A stretch of DNA of 6,051 nucleotides from an uncultured Acetatifactor sp. (GCA_910587755.1 CAJUNZ010000124.1:1-6051), one strand, 5' to 3'. Positions 1 through 6,051 are shown, counted from the first letter of the stretch. Numbers and translations: made by a program. Notes: generated by a model from the sequence alone, not told the origin.

Positions 1-29
1 TCTTTCCCTACACGACGCTCTTCCGATCT
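1..29. other. Illumina sequencing adapter left at contig end (artefact)
   Basis: These 29 bases match the 3' end of the Illumina TruSeq universal (read 1) adapter, recognised from memory; they finish with ACGACGCTCTTCCGATCT. The match stops exactly at the T where an insert is ligated, so genuine genomic sequence begins at about position 30. Read on the minus strand, the adapter continues the addB frame for six false residues, DRKSVV, and then supplies a TAG stop at 8-10. Nothing here should be annotated as biology. Confidence 0.97.
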
Positions 30-2950
30 TCCCGGTCTTTGGCCACGTCCACCCTGTCGATACGCCCCTGCAGGCGCATCTTCTCCCCCTCTGAAAGAGT
101 CACATTGACACTCTCCAGGTCATCGGTATACCGGAAAGAAAGCTCAAAGGAATCCGGTTCAAAGCTTCCCCTGGACAGCTGTCTCTGAAGGGTAAGCACT
201 GTCCGCACCAGGATCCGCCCCATGCGGGTGATGGCATATTCATTCCGGGCGCTGCTGTACAGCACCGTACTTCCGTAAGCCGCCGCGCAGGCCTCCAGAG
301 CCTCCGCCACCGTGCGCCTGGCAAACTCCGCCGGAAAGTCAAACCAGGTATAGCCCTCCTCCCCAAGTCTGCGGGCAAACTGCTCCAGAACCTCATGGTA
401 TACATTCCCCATGTCCACATTTTCAAAGGAGAAATCCTCCCGCTCCCTGAGGGTCAGGCCATACTCCAGAAAATGCCTGTAGGCACAAGCCGCATAAGTC
501 TCCAGACGGGTGACACTGTTCTCCAGCTGCACCCCGTACAGAGCCCTTGCCACCGCCGCCGACAGCCCACTGTCCTGGTAGCGCTTAAAGGCTGCCTCCG
601 TCAGAAAACGGCGCCTGGGCTCCAGTTCTTCCTCTCCATACACCTGATAGATGGTAAAAAACTCCGCCTCCCTCTCCGGAGGCAGCACCCCCTCCGCATA
701 TTCCCGCAGCTCCCTGGCCAGGTATCCCGCCCCCTCCTGCCTGGTTGCAATCTGTTCCAGAGGGCTGCGCAGCTGGGGACATGCCACGGTCAGACCGGGA
801 AAGATCTTTTTCACCACCTCCACAAGGTACGCAGGACGGATGGACTTTCCGGCGCTGTTCACCTTGGCAAAGGACAGATAGAGTCTGTGAGAGGGCTTTG
901 TCATATTCAGGTACAGATAAAATCTCTGTATGTACATCTGCTGCCGGGGACTGGGCGCCAGTTCCAGCTGGGATTCCCGCAGAAATTCCCGATCCATATC
1001 CGAGATGATTCCCCCCTTGGAAGCGGCTTTGGGAATGTTGCCGTCATTGACTCCCAGAAAAAACAGCACCTTGATCTGTTTTAACCTGGTCCTCTCCATA
1101 TCCCCCACCAGTACCCTGTCCACATTCTGGGGAATGGTACCCACCTGTATCTCCCCAAACCCGGCTTCCAGGATCTCCATAAATTCCTGGAGGGTAATTT
1201 CCTCCTCCCCCAGAAGGGCATAGACCTGGTCTAAAAGTTCCATCACCAGACGATAGATCTGAGCATACTCCTTGGCCCGCACCAGCTCCCCTGCCTCCTC
1301 AAACCGGGTCTGGAACACCGCCAGTTTTTCCTGTACTCTGTTCTGTACCAGAAAGTCATACAGGGCATTCAGATACACTTTCACCGGCTCTTTTCCCCGC
1401 AGATGCAGCATTTCCACCTGTTCCATCATCCGCTGGCGCAGGCCGTTCATCTGCGCCAGCTCCTCCTCATCCCCTTCCATTCGGGATGTCTTCCGGGTAA
1501 AAAGACGGCTGTAGCTGCGGTATCCTCTAACGCCGGTCTGCAGACAGTAGTTTTCCAGTCTGTCCGTCTCCTCCCAGTCCAAATCCGACAGACCGCTGCG
1601 CAGGTAGTGAAACACAGCTTCATAGGAGAAATCTTTTGCGTACAGCTCCAGGGCGCTCTTGATATACTCAATCATGGGATTCAGCACAATCCCCCTGGTC
1701 CAGTCAAGGTAAAAGGGAATCTCCATCTGGGCAAACTCTGACTCCACATAGGGCGCATACCCCGCCAGGTCTCCCATAATGACCGCAATATCCCGGTAGG
1801 CAAGGCCTTCCTCCCGGGCCAGCCTGCGGATCTCAATTCCCGCCTGGTGAACTTCCTCCCTGGGCCCAGAGGCCTCAAACATCTGTACCTGGCTCTGCTC
1901 CTCCTCAAAAGAACTGTTGCTGTAGCGGAAAAGACTGCGCTCCAGATGCCCCAAAGCAGGCGCCTGCCGGAATCTGGAATTTACATTGTACTGCACCCGG
2001 AAGCGCCTCCCGGTCCGGCCCCGGCCCGCCGAAACAGCTCCCTCTCCTTCAACGCTTCCTCCAGGCAGGCCAGCCTTCCCCGATCCTGTCCCATCCTGCT
2101 CTGCCCCCTGTGCGGAAGTCCCAGGCAGGATAAACACATCCTGCACTCTGTCCGTTCCCGTCTCTGCGGCAAGCCTCTCCAGATCCGCCGCCGTCTTCTT
2201 GCTCAGGTGGAAGAGCTTCTGCTCCCCGTCCTGGACGTAAGGATTCTCCCCCGCCCCCAGGGTAAGTGTGACAATGACTTCCCCGCAGAGACGCATAAGC
2301 TCGGAAACCACCCTGTTCTGTATGGGCGTAAATCCTGTAAAACCGTCAAAGACCACCACGCTTCCGGGCAAAAGTTTTGACTTGTGCAGCCTGCGGCAGA
2401 GCACGTCCAGCGTCTCCTCTGTGGTGATAAAATTTCCCCGGATATACTCCACAAACCCTTTGTATAACGTCTCCAGATCCCGAAGCTTCTGCACCAGGGC
2501 GCCCCTGTTTCCGGCAAACTCAATCAGTTTCCTCACATCCTCCGTGCCGATGCCGTACTGCATAAACTCAGAGATGGCGCTTTTCACCTCATGGATATAG
2601 CCCTGCCTGTGGAGAAACCCTCCCAGAACCGGCAGTTCCTCTTTCAGCTGAGCCGCCACCCTCTGGAGTACCAGGCTCTTTCCTGTGTCGTCCAGTACCG
2701 GAATGTCCTGCCCGCCCACCTCCTCCAGAATCCGGTGTCCCAGGCGGCCAAAACTGAGCACGTCTATGTTCAGGATACCGCCCTGGTCGTTCAAAAGCAC
2801 CAGATCCTTCTGGGTCTGCATGGTAAACTGATCCGGCACAATCACCAGAAAATTCTGCCTGGGGTTTTCTCCCGCCCGCCTGGTAATCTCTTCATACAGC
2901 TGCCGGCTCTTTCCCGACCCGGAAGGGCCGAAGTAAAATTGAAGGCTCAT
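30..2950 (-). CDS. addB: ATP-dependent helicase/deoxyribonuclease subunit B (AddB), C-terminus missing
   Basis: AddB is one subunit of the AddAB helicase-nuclease, which resects double-strand DNA ends for RecA-dependent recombination in Firmicutes. The N-terminus MSLQFYFGPSGSGKS carries a Walker A motif (G8 to S15, K14). The first cysteine of the family's iron-sulphur cluster is C822, in the typical context YAAC-HFLEYGL. The RecB-like nuclease domain begins with GRIDRVD (Asp965). Native sequence ends at about residue 974; full-length members are about 1,150-1,170 residues. The catalytic DYK-type motif and the last three cluster cysteines therefore lie off the contig. The stop at 8-10 is adapter. 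The start at 2950 is preferred over an in-frame ATG 27 bases upstream for three reasons: the family begins MSLQF, a GGAG lies 8 bases upstream (2959-2962), and the ATG overlaps the glycosylase stop as ATGA. Residues 277-316 form an atypical Gly-rich stretch that may reflect a frameshift pair. Confidence 0.95.
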
Positions 2951-3657
2951 CTTATCTTCTCCACATAGAATCTCCACAGATAGTCCGCCGCTTCCTCCGC
3001 ATAATCAATTCCTATCCTCTTTCCCGCCTTGATCTGCTCCTCTTTCACCGGCACACCCTCTGTCACATAAAAGGAAGAACTCTCCACCATGTCCAGACTA
3101 TTGTCAGCCCGGGTGATTCCCATGGCAAGGCACATCTTTCCAGGACCGTCCGCCAGATGCTTTTTCAGCGAGGAGGGGCATTCTGACAACGCCCATGCCG
3201 CCTCCCCCTTTTTTATCCGCCTTCTGTTGACCTCCTCCAGGCGCAGGGTCAGCATCCGCTCCCGGGACTCTTCATCCGCAGGCACCACGCTCCGAAGCAG
3301 CACCGCCTGGGGAATCCCCTCTGTCATGGCAGCTATGTTCATGCAGCTGTACATGCCGTAGATCAGATACACATAGGAAGTTCCCCCAATATGGTACATG
3401 GGTTCTGTCCGCTCTGTGCGCTTTCCGCCGTAGGTGTGGGAGCCTTTGTCCGACTCCCCCATGTAGCTCTCCACTTCCGTGATGATTCCCCGGACCACCC
3501 CCGCCGCCGTCTCATGCACCAGTATCTTTCCCAGCAGTTCCCTGGCCACCGTGATGCCGTCCCGGGTGAAAAATTCCCTCCCCAGACGTCCAGGCAGCTC
3601 CTCCGGCACTTCCGTTTGTTCCCTTGCCCCATCCCCTTTTTTGTACCCTTCTCCCAT
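2947..3657 (-). CDS. 3-methyladenine DNA glycosylase, AAG/MPG family
   Basis: This is a monofunctional base-excision enzyme that flips out alkylated or deaminated purines such as 3-methyladenine and hypoxanthine and cuts the N-glycosidic bond. The domain starts at LGREFF (about residue 25) and runs through ARELLGKILV. From E63 the spacing follows human AAG without gaps: E63 (catalytic, in TEVESY), H74, Y97 and Y100 (base stacking and intercalation), N107. The call is by homology to that well-studied family. At 236 residues it is slightly longer than usual because of a charged N-terminal tail. The frame is open up to a GTG at 3714, but that codon overlaps the likely -10 box, so I start at ATG 3657. 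A GGAGGAG lies at 3674-3680, 13 bases upstream, which is rather far; TTG at 3660 or 3666 would be better spaced. The stop overlaps the addB start by ATGA, implying coupled translation of two repair proteins. Confidence 0.93.
   Translation of the reverse strand: MGEGYKKGDGAREQTEVPEELPGRLGREFFTRDGITVARELLGKILVHETAAGVVRGIITEVESYMGESDKGSHTYGGKRTERTEPMYHIGGTSYVYLIYGMYSCMNIAAMTEGIPQAVLLRSVVPADEESRERMLTLRLEEVNRRRIKKGEAAWALSECPSSLKKHLADGPGKMCLAMGITRADNSLDMVESSSFYVTEGVPVKEEQIKAGKRIGIDYAEEAADYLWRFYVEKIR
2959..2962 (-). promoter_or_regulatory. Ribosome binding site that fixes the addB start
   Basis: GGAG on the minus strand, 8 bases before ATG 2950 and inside the last codons of the glycosylase gene. 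Together with the ATGA overlap it argues for the start at 2950 rather than the in-frame ATG at 2977. Confidence 0.7.
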
Positions 3658-3670
3658 CAAGCCCAAAACA

Positions 3671-3680
3671 CTCCTCCCCC
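3671..3680 (-). promoter_or_regulatory. Ribosome binding site of the glycosylase gene
   Basis: A purine-rich GGGGGAGGAG on the minus strand is the only strong Shine-Dalgarno match upstream of the glycosylase. It lies 13 bases before ATG 3657, 10 before TTG 3660 and 4 before TTG 3666. It rules out GTG 3714 but leaves the exact start open within three codons. Confidence 0.65.
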
Positions 3681-3705
3681 AAACTGTCCAACCTGAACAA
3701 GTACC

Positions 3706-3711
3706 ATTATA
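3706..3711 (-). promoter_or_regulatory. Candidate -10 box (TATAAT) for the glycosylase-addB operon
   Basis: A perfect TATAAT on the minus strand lies about 50 bases before the glycosylase start. The best -35 is a weak CTGATA 19 bases further up, overlapping the GNAT stop codon. If used, transcription would begin near 3699 and give a leader of about 40 bases. With no terminator between the acetyltransferase and this site, read-through from the acetyltransferase gene is also likely. Confidence 0.45.
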
Positions 3712-3732
3712 CACCGTTCCCCCGCATGCATA

Positions 3733-4302
3733 TCAGGCTCCTGTCTCTTTGGCTTCAAAGTCCCTGCGCAGAATTCCATAGACGCTCATATCGCAGATAC
3801 CCTGATTATTTATGCCTGCCTGGCGCTGGATTCCCTCATGGAGCAGTCCGCATTTCTTCATTACCATGCCGCTGTGAGGATTATTCACATCATGCTGCGC
3901 CGTGATTCTGTTTGCCCCTACTTCCAGGAATAAAAAGCGGATAACCTCGGAAAAACACTCTGTCATAATCCCCCGGTGCCACCAGGGCCTGCCAATACAA
4001 TATCCCACCTCCGCCTCAGATATGTACTCCTTCCAATGCACCACAGAAATGCTTCCGACAGGTTCCATGGTTTCCTTCCACACAATCGCCCACTGATAAA
4101 AGGTGGGGTTGTCATTCTGCTCTACCCAGGAAGCCACAACCTGCGCCGTAACCTCCTCCGACTGATGGGTGGGCCAGGTGAGAAACTTTGTCACCTCCGG
4201 GTCACTTGCCCAGTTACGGAACATTGCCCCTGTATCCTCCGGCACAAACGCCCTCATAACCAGCCTCTCTGTCTCCAATGTCCTGCTGCCTAAGTGTTTC
4301 AT
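3733..4302 (-). CDS. GNAT-family N-acetyltransferase, RimJ/RimL-like
   Basis: The protein is predicted to transfer an acetyl group from acetyl-CoA to an amine. RimJ/RimL relatives act on protein N-termini, but the substrate here cannot be told from sequence. At 189 residues it has the usual single-domain length. Family marks are LETERLVMR at residues 9-17, SDPEVTKFLTWPTH at 33-46, EVGYCIGRPWWHRGIMTE at 98-115 (acetyl-CoA binding loop and following helix) and NPHSGMVMKKCGLLHEG at 141-157 (C-terminal strand-helix signature). Three in-frame starts are possible. ATG 4302 has AGGAG 4 bases upstream and gives the family-typical N-terminus MKHLG. ATG 4335 also has a good GGAGG 4 bases upstream and would add 11 residues. 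ATG 4347 has only a weak site. The gene follows a strong terminator, so it needs its own promoter, which I could not identify. It lies 75 bases before the glycosylase start and may be co-transcribed with it. Confidence 0.9.
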   Translation of the reverse strand: MKHLGSRTLETERLVMRAFVPEDTGAMFRNWASDPEVTKFLTWPTHQSEEVTAQVVASWVEQNDNPTFYQWAIVWKETMEPVGSISVVHWKEYISEAEVGYCIGRPWWHRGIMTECFSEVIRFLFLEVGANRITAQHDVNNPHSGMVMKKCGLLHEGIQRQAGINNQGICDMSVYGILRRDFEAKETGA

Positions 4303-4392
4303 ACTTCTCCTCTCTGCCTGCTGCGGCAATGCCATACTTCCTCCCATGCTTCCCTGAGGTGTAATTCTTCCCCGCTCCCATATCCAGGGATC

Positions 4393-4433
4393 AAAAAAAC
4401 CGGCGCCGGAAGCGATATGCCTCCAGACACCGG
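4393..4433 (-). terminator. Rho-independent terminator after the 66-residue gene
   Basis: On the minus strand a hairpin from 4433 to 4400 pairs CCGGTGTC with GGCGCCGG (two G-U pairs), then after one mismatch GGAG with CTTC, closing a loop of about 8 bases. Seven T residues (4399-4393) follow at once. There is no T-run on the plus-strand side, so it acts in one direction only. It begins 33 bases after the stop codon of the small gene and insulates the acetyltransferase from upstream transcription. Confidence 0.85.
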
Positions 4434-4466
4434 CTGGTTCTCAGAATTCCCGTCAAAGCGATTCTG

Positions 4467-4667
4467 TCAGATTCCCAGGAGTAAAATTCCACAGTCCTTT
4501 GTCACTGGGATCTTTTTCATGGGAACTTTTCCGGTGTCTGTGTGAAAGAACTCCCCAAAGGAGGACATTCCAGAATTCCTGACTGATCCTACGACAAAAA
4601 GACCAACGCCCTGCTGCTGGCTCTGGTCTCCCTGAATCATATTCACTGCCGCAAAGAATCTTTCCAT
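4467..4667 (-). CDS. Small protein of unknown function (66 residues)
   Basis: I do not recognise this family. The reading frame is short, but its context supports a real gene. GGAGG lies 9 bases before the ATG, a near-consensus promoter lies about 70 bases upstream, and a strong intrinsic terminator lies 33 bases downstream. The N-terminal part (MERFFAAVNMIQGDQSQQQG) is polar and likely helical. The rest alternates hydrophobic and polar residues (GLFVVGSV at about 22-29, KVPMKKIPV, GILLLGI at the end), which suggests a small beta-rich fold. There is one cysteine, no signal peptide and no convincing membrane segment. A competing minus-strand frame (4453-4710) has a GTG start, a poor ribosome site and a Trp/Arg/His-rich composition typical of a shadow frame. 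Confidence 0.65.
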   Translation of the reverse strand: MERFFAAVNMIQGDQSQQQGVGLFVVGSVRNSGMSSFGEFFHTDTGKVPMKKIPVTKDCGILLLGI

Positions 4668-4736
4668 TTCCGTCTTCCTCCAAAAATCGGTGTTTCTTTC
4701 TGCTCCTCACTGACCCCGTGAAAAGTGTTAGACCTA

Positions 4737-4764
4737 ATTGTACTCAATTTCCGAAAAATGTCAA
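4737..4764 (-). promoter_or_regulatory. Sigma-A-type promoter of the 66-residue gene
   Basis: On the minus strand a perfect -35 TTGACA (4764-4759) and a -10 TACAAT (4742-4737) are separated by 16 bases. Transcription would begin near 4730, giving a leader of about 60 bases. The promoter sits just after the stop codon of the preceding gene, so the 66-residue gene can be transcribed on its own. Confidence 0.75.
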
Positions 4765-4772
4765 GAGCCAAT

Positions 4773-5312
4773 TCACCTCAAGTACCGCCCAATGGTCTCG
4801 TCGCTCCAGACCTGGACCTCAATATATCGCTCCGGCCCACAATGCCCGTCGTCATTCCAGTCCTGAGGCAGGCCATACCTGGCAATAACATCCAATATCT
4901 CCTCATAGTTGTACACTTTCCGCCGGTACTCTTTTCCATCGTCGATAAAAGGGCTGAATGTAGGCATGGAATCCCCGTAGGTGAAAGAAATTGTGCGCTG
5001 GTCAAATTCTTCCACAGGAATCTTGAGAAAGGCTCCTTCCTCGAACCAGGTGCTCAACCAGGGGCTGTGCTCAACCACCAGGTAGTAGGGCACTCTGCGT
5101 TCCATCCTGCCGCCTTTCTTCACAAACTCCTGCCGCAGAATCTCCTCACAATTCCGGCGGTGCTCTACATACTGCAGGTCCCGGCCGGCACTCTGAGAAC
5201 CGGGTTTCTCCTGTCTGATCCGGCTCAGAACCGCTTTTGCCTCCTCCATGGGCAAGTCGGAAAGATTCCGGAATGGGCCAACGCTCCTGTCATAATAGTG
5301 ATACAAATTCAT
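4773..5312 (-). CDS. Conserved protein of unknown function (179 residues)
   Basis: The sequence resembles an uncharacterised clostridial family that I recall only as hypothetical proteins; I can assign no function. It is soluble, acidic and rich in aromatics, with no signal peptide or membrane segment. Stretches that look constrained are MNLYHYYDRSVGPF at the N-terminus, RRVPYYLVVEHSPWL near residue 75, SFTYGDSMPTFSP near 110-121, DDGKEYRRKVYNYEEI after it, and GLPQDWNDDGHCGPERYIEVQVWSDE at about 147-172. The start at ATG 5312 has AGAGGAA about 7 bases upstream. An in-frame ATG at 5339 would add nine residues but has no ribosome site at a useful distance. The gap to the upstream zinc-ribbon gene is 135 bases, mostly tandem repeat with no clear promoter or terminator, so the two may share a transcript. 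Confidence 0.8.
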   Translation of the reverse strand: MNLYHYYDRSVGPFRNLSDLPMEEAKAVLSRIRQEKPGSQSAGRDLQYVEHRRNCEEILRQEFVKKGGRMERRVPYYLVVEHSPWLSTWFEEGAFLKIPVEEFDQRTISFTYGDSMPTFSPFIDDGKEYRRKVYNYEEILDVIARYGLPQDWNDDGHCGPERYIEVQVWSDETIGRYLR

Positions 5313-5359
5313 GGCTGCTTCCTCTCTTTCCGCAAACATCCCATGGTTCTTGTCTTTCT

Positions 5360-5474
5360 CCTTCCGCCTCTCCAGGGGCAGGTCAGGCCTTTTCCTTCCG
5401 CCTCTTCAGCAGGTCAGGCCTTTTCCTTCCGCCTCTCCAGGGGCAGGTCAGGCCTTTTCCTTCCACCTCTCCAG
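5360..5474 (-). repeat. Tandem direct repeat, about 34-bp unit, derived from the zinc-ribbon gene tail
   Basis: Three head-to-tail copies lie at 5360-5393 (34 bp), 5394-5424 (31 bp, a 3-base deletion) and 5425-5458 (34 bp); a partial fourth copy at 5459-5474 continues into the gene. On the minus strand each contains a version of CTGGAGAGGCGGAAGGA. The copy inside the zinc-ribbon gene encodes its last residues, LERWKEKA plus stop; the next two encode LERRKEKA and LKRRKEKA plus stop. The last copy diverges after GGAAGGA and its frame runs open into the leader of the next gene. Confidence 0.9.
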
Positions 5475-5717
5475 TGTGGGGAAATACGCCATCAGCGCCG
5501 CCTTCGCCTCTTCGTTTGTCTTCGCCCTTCCCCCTTCCACCTCAAAAGGTGCGCAGGATTCCGCCATCTCCTCCATAGTGCAGACCTGGGCAAAGGAACC
5601 ATCCTTATAGCAGTAGCAGCAGTAAGAAGCGTTTTTGCTGCCATCCTTTTCTGTCCCGTACTGTTCCTCCTGCATGGGCATTCCGCAGCTCTGGCAGATT
5701 TTCAGATTCTCCATCAT
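5448..5717 (-). CDS. Small zinc-ribbon protein
   Basis: This 89-residue protein starts with a compact zinc-binding module: C8-x2-C11, then C33-x2-C36, in the context CQSCGMPM, YGTEKDGS, YCCYCYKDGSF. It matches the putative zinc-ribbon family that I know as Pfam PF12674. The function of that family is unknown; zinc binding by the four cysteines is inferred from the pattern. C34 and C46 are additional cysteines. The C-terminal half is a charged, probably helical tail ending LERWKEKA. ATG 5717 has GGAG 6 bases upstream; ATG 5714, the next codon, has it at 9, so either could be used. The gene has its own TATAAT box and a dyad at 5771-5808. Its last 27 bases are repeated downstream. Confidence 0.88.
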   Translation of the reverse strand: MMENLKICQSCGMPMQEEQYGTEKDGSKNASYCCYCYKDGSFAQVCTMEEMAESCAPFEVEGGRAKTNEEAKAALMAYFPTLERWKEKA

Positions 5718-5770
5718 TTTTTTCTCCTTCCATTTTTTGCCACAGCCTTTTCTTTCAGCTGTATAGGAGA

Positions 5771-5776
5771 ATTATA
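5771..5776 (-). promoter_or_regulatory. Candidate -10 box of the zinc-ribbon gene
   Basis: A perfect TATAAT on the minus strand lies about 54 bases before the start codon. No good -35 is found at 16-18 bases; TTGTCA occurs only 12 bases upstream. A short dyad, AGGAG (5765-5769) and CTCCT (5778-5782), flanks the box. A weak -35 of this sort is common where an activator is needed. Confidence 0.5.
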
Positions 5777-5784
5777 GCTCCTTA

Positions 5785-5808
5785 AATATGACAACTGCAT
5801 GTCATATT
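5785..5808. promoter_or_regulatory. Operator-like 9-bp inverted repeat upstream of the zinc-ribbon gene
   Basis: AATATGACA (5785-5793) and TGTCATATT (5800-5808) are perfect inverted copies separated by six bases. Relative to the TATAAT box the dyad covers roughly -22 to -45, where a repressor or activator would act. No T-run follows it directly, so it is unlikely to be a terminator. The regulator is not in the window. Confidence 0.55.
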
Positions 5809-5877
5809 CAGAGAATCATGAAAAAAACTTTTCCGTCACATTTTCTGAAGCAGGCAGTTCCCCATACAGGTAACAGC

Positions 5878-6051
5878 TTATATCCACCACTTGGGAGTAA
5901 GTTCACCAAGAGTAACGATTTCCTCTGCGTCAAAATCCATCAGCACTTCAATCTCCTGATAACTGTTGGGCATGAGCTGAACCATCAATTCTCGACAAGC
6001 GCCGCATGGCGCGCCGACTTTTCCATCCGGCATGATTGCAAGAACTTTTTT
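5878..6051 (-). CDS. Cytidine deaminase family protein, C-terminal 57 residues only
   Basis: The gene runs off the right edge and only its 3' end is present. The translation contains LAIMPDGKVGAPCGACREL, the second zinc motif (PCxxC) of the cytidine/blasticidin-S deaminase family, with C16 and C19 of the fragment as the two zinc ligands. The third zinc ligand and the catalytic glutamate lie in the missing N-terminal part. The end, ELTPKWWI, resembles the short C-terminus of small clostridial homologues of about 130-140 residues. The enzyme would deaminate a cytosine nucleoside or a relative; the substrate cannot be judged from this piece. Codons here look less GC-rich at third positions than in addB. 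No clear terminator follows the TAA. Confidence 0.88.
   Translation of the reverse strand, partial: KKVLAIMPDGKVGAPCGACRELMVQLMPNSYQEIEVLMDFDAEEIVTLGELTPKWWI

Noticed and set aside
395..1084. A 229-codon plus-strand open frame inside addB
   Set aside because: It is antisense to clearly recognised AddB sequence and has no domain or credible composition; long antisense frames are common in GC-rich genes.
1847..2380. A 177-codon plus-strand open frame inside addB
   Set aside because: It is an antisense shadow of addB with Pro/Leu/Arg-rich composition and no recognisable motif.
4303..4392. Promoter for the acetyltransferase
   Set aside because: TTGATC near the terminator T-run and AAGAAT 19 bases later are too weak to call.
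4453..4710. An 85-codon minus-strand frame overlapping the 66-residue gene
   Set aside because: It has a GTG start, a weak ribosome site and a Trp/Arg/His-rich sequence. The 66-residue frame has ATG with GGAGG and better composition.
5360..5474. CRISPR array
   Set aside because: The copies are directly adjacent with no unique spacers, and they derive from the end of a gene.
4725..5777. A 350-codon plus-strand open frame antisense to the 179-residue and zinc-ribbon genes
   Set aside because: It lies opposite two genes with good ribosome sites and a recognisable zinc-ribbon motif, has no family resemblance, and its repeats (FSFRL, GLFLPPLQ) are just the tandem repeat read backwards.
5815..5877. 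Terminator after the cytidine deaminase
   Set aside because: A run of T lies near 5821-5827 on the minus strand, but no stable GC-rich hairpin precedes it; only short weak pairings such as GTT-CC with GG-AAC are seen.

Overview
The window looks like the end of a draft contig from a moderately GC-rich Clostridia-type Firmicute, most likely Lachnospiraceae-like. This rests on AddB (the Firmicute counterpart of RecBCD), strong GGAGG-type ribosome binding sites, and protein sequences that resemble clostridial families from memory. All seven supported genes are on the minus strand, so the window reads from right to left. The first 29 bases are not biological: they are Illumina adapter sequence left on the contig end.

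Right to left: the C-terminal 57 residues of a cytidine deaminase run in from the right edge (5878-6051). An intergenic region of about 160 bases follows, with a perfect TATAAT box and a 9-bp inverted repeat over the -35 position. It precedes an 89-residue zinc-ribbon protein (5448-5717). The 3' end of that gene is copied as a short tandem repeat (5360-5474) in the gap before a 179-residue conserved protein of unknown function (4773-5312). Next comes a compact single-gene unit: a near-consensus promoter (4737-4764), a 66-residue unknown protein (4467-4667) and a strong intrinsic terminator (4393-4433). Downstream are a GNAT-family acetyltransferase (3733-4302), a 3-methyladenine DNA glycosylase of the AAG/MPG family (2947-3657) and addB (30-2950).

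The clearest functional unit is glycosylase-addB. The stop of the first gene and the start of the second share ATGA, so they are probably translationally coupled. One protein excises alkylated bases and the other processes double-strand ends, which gives a DNA-damage-repair operon that probably continues with addA beyond the left edge. addB itself is incomplete: the contig breaks just before the nuclease core, and its apparent stop codon is encoded by adapter.

No defence system, mobile element or CRISPR array was found. The points that most deserve a second look are the adapter-made false C-terminus, a possible compensated frameshift inside addB, the glycosylase-addB coupling, the stand-alone 66-residue gene, the duplicated gene tail and the dyad-controlled zinc-ribbon promoter.
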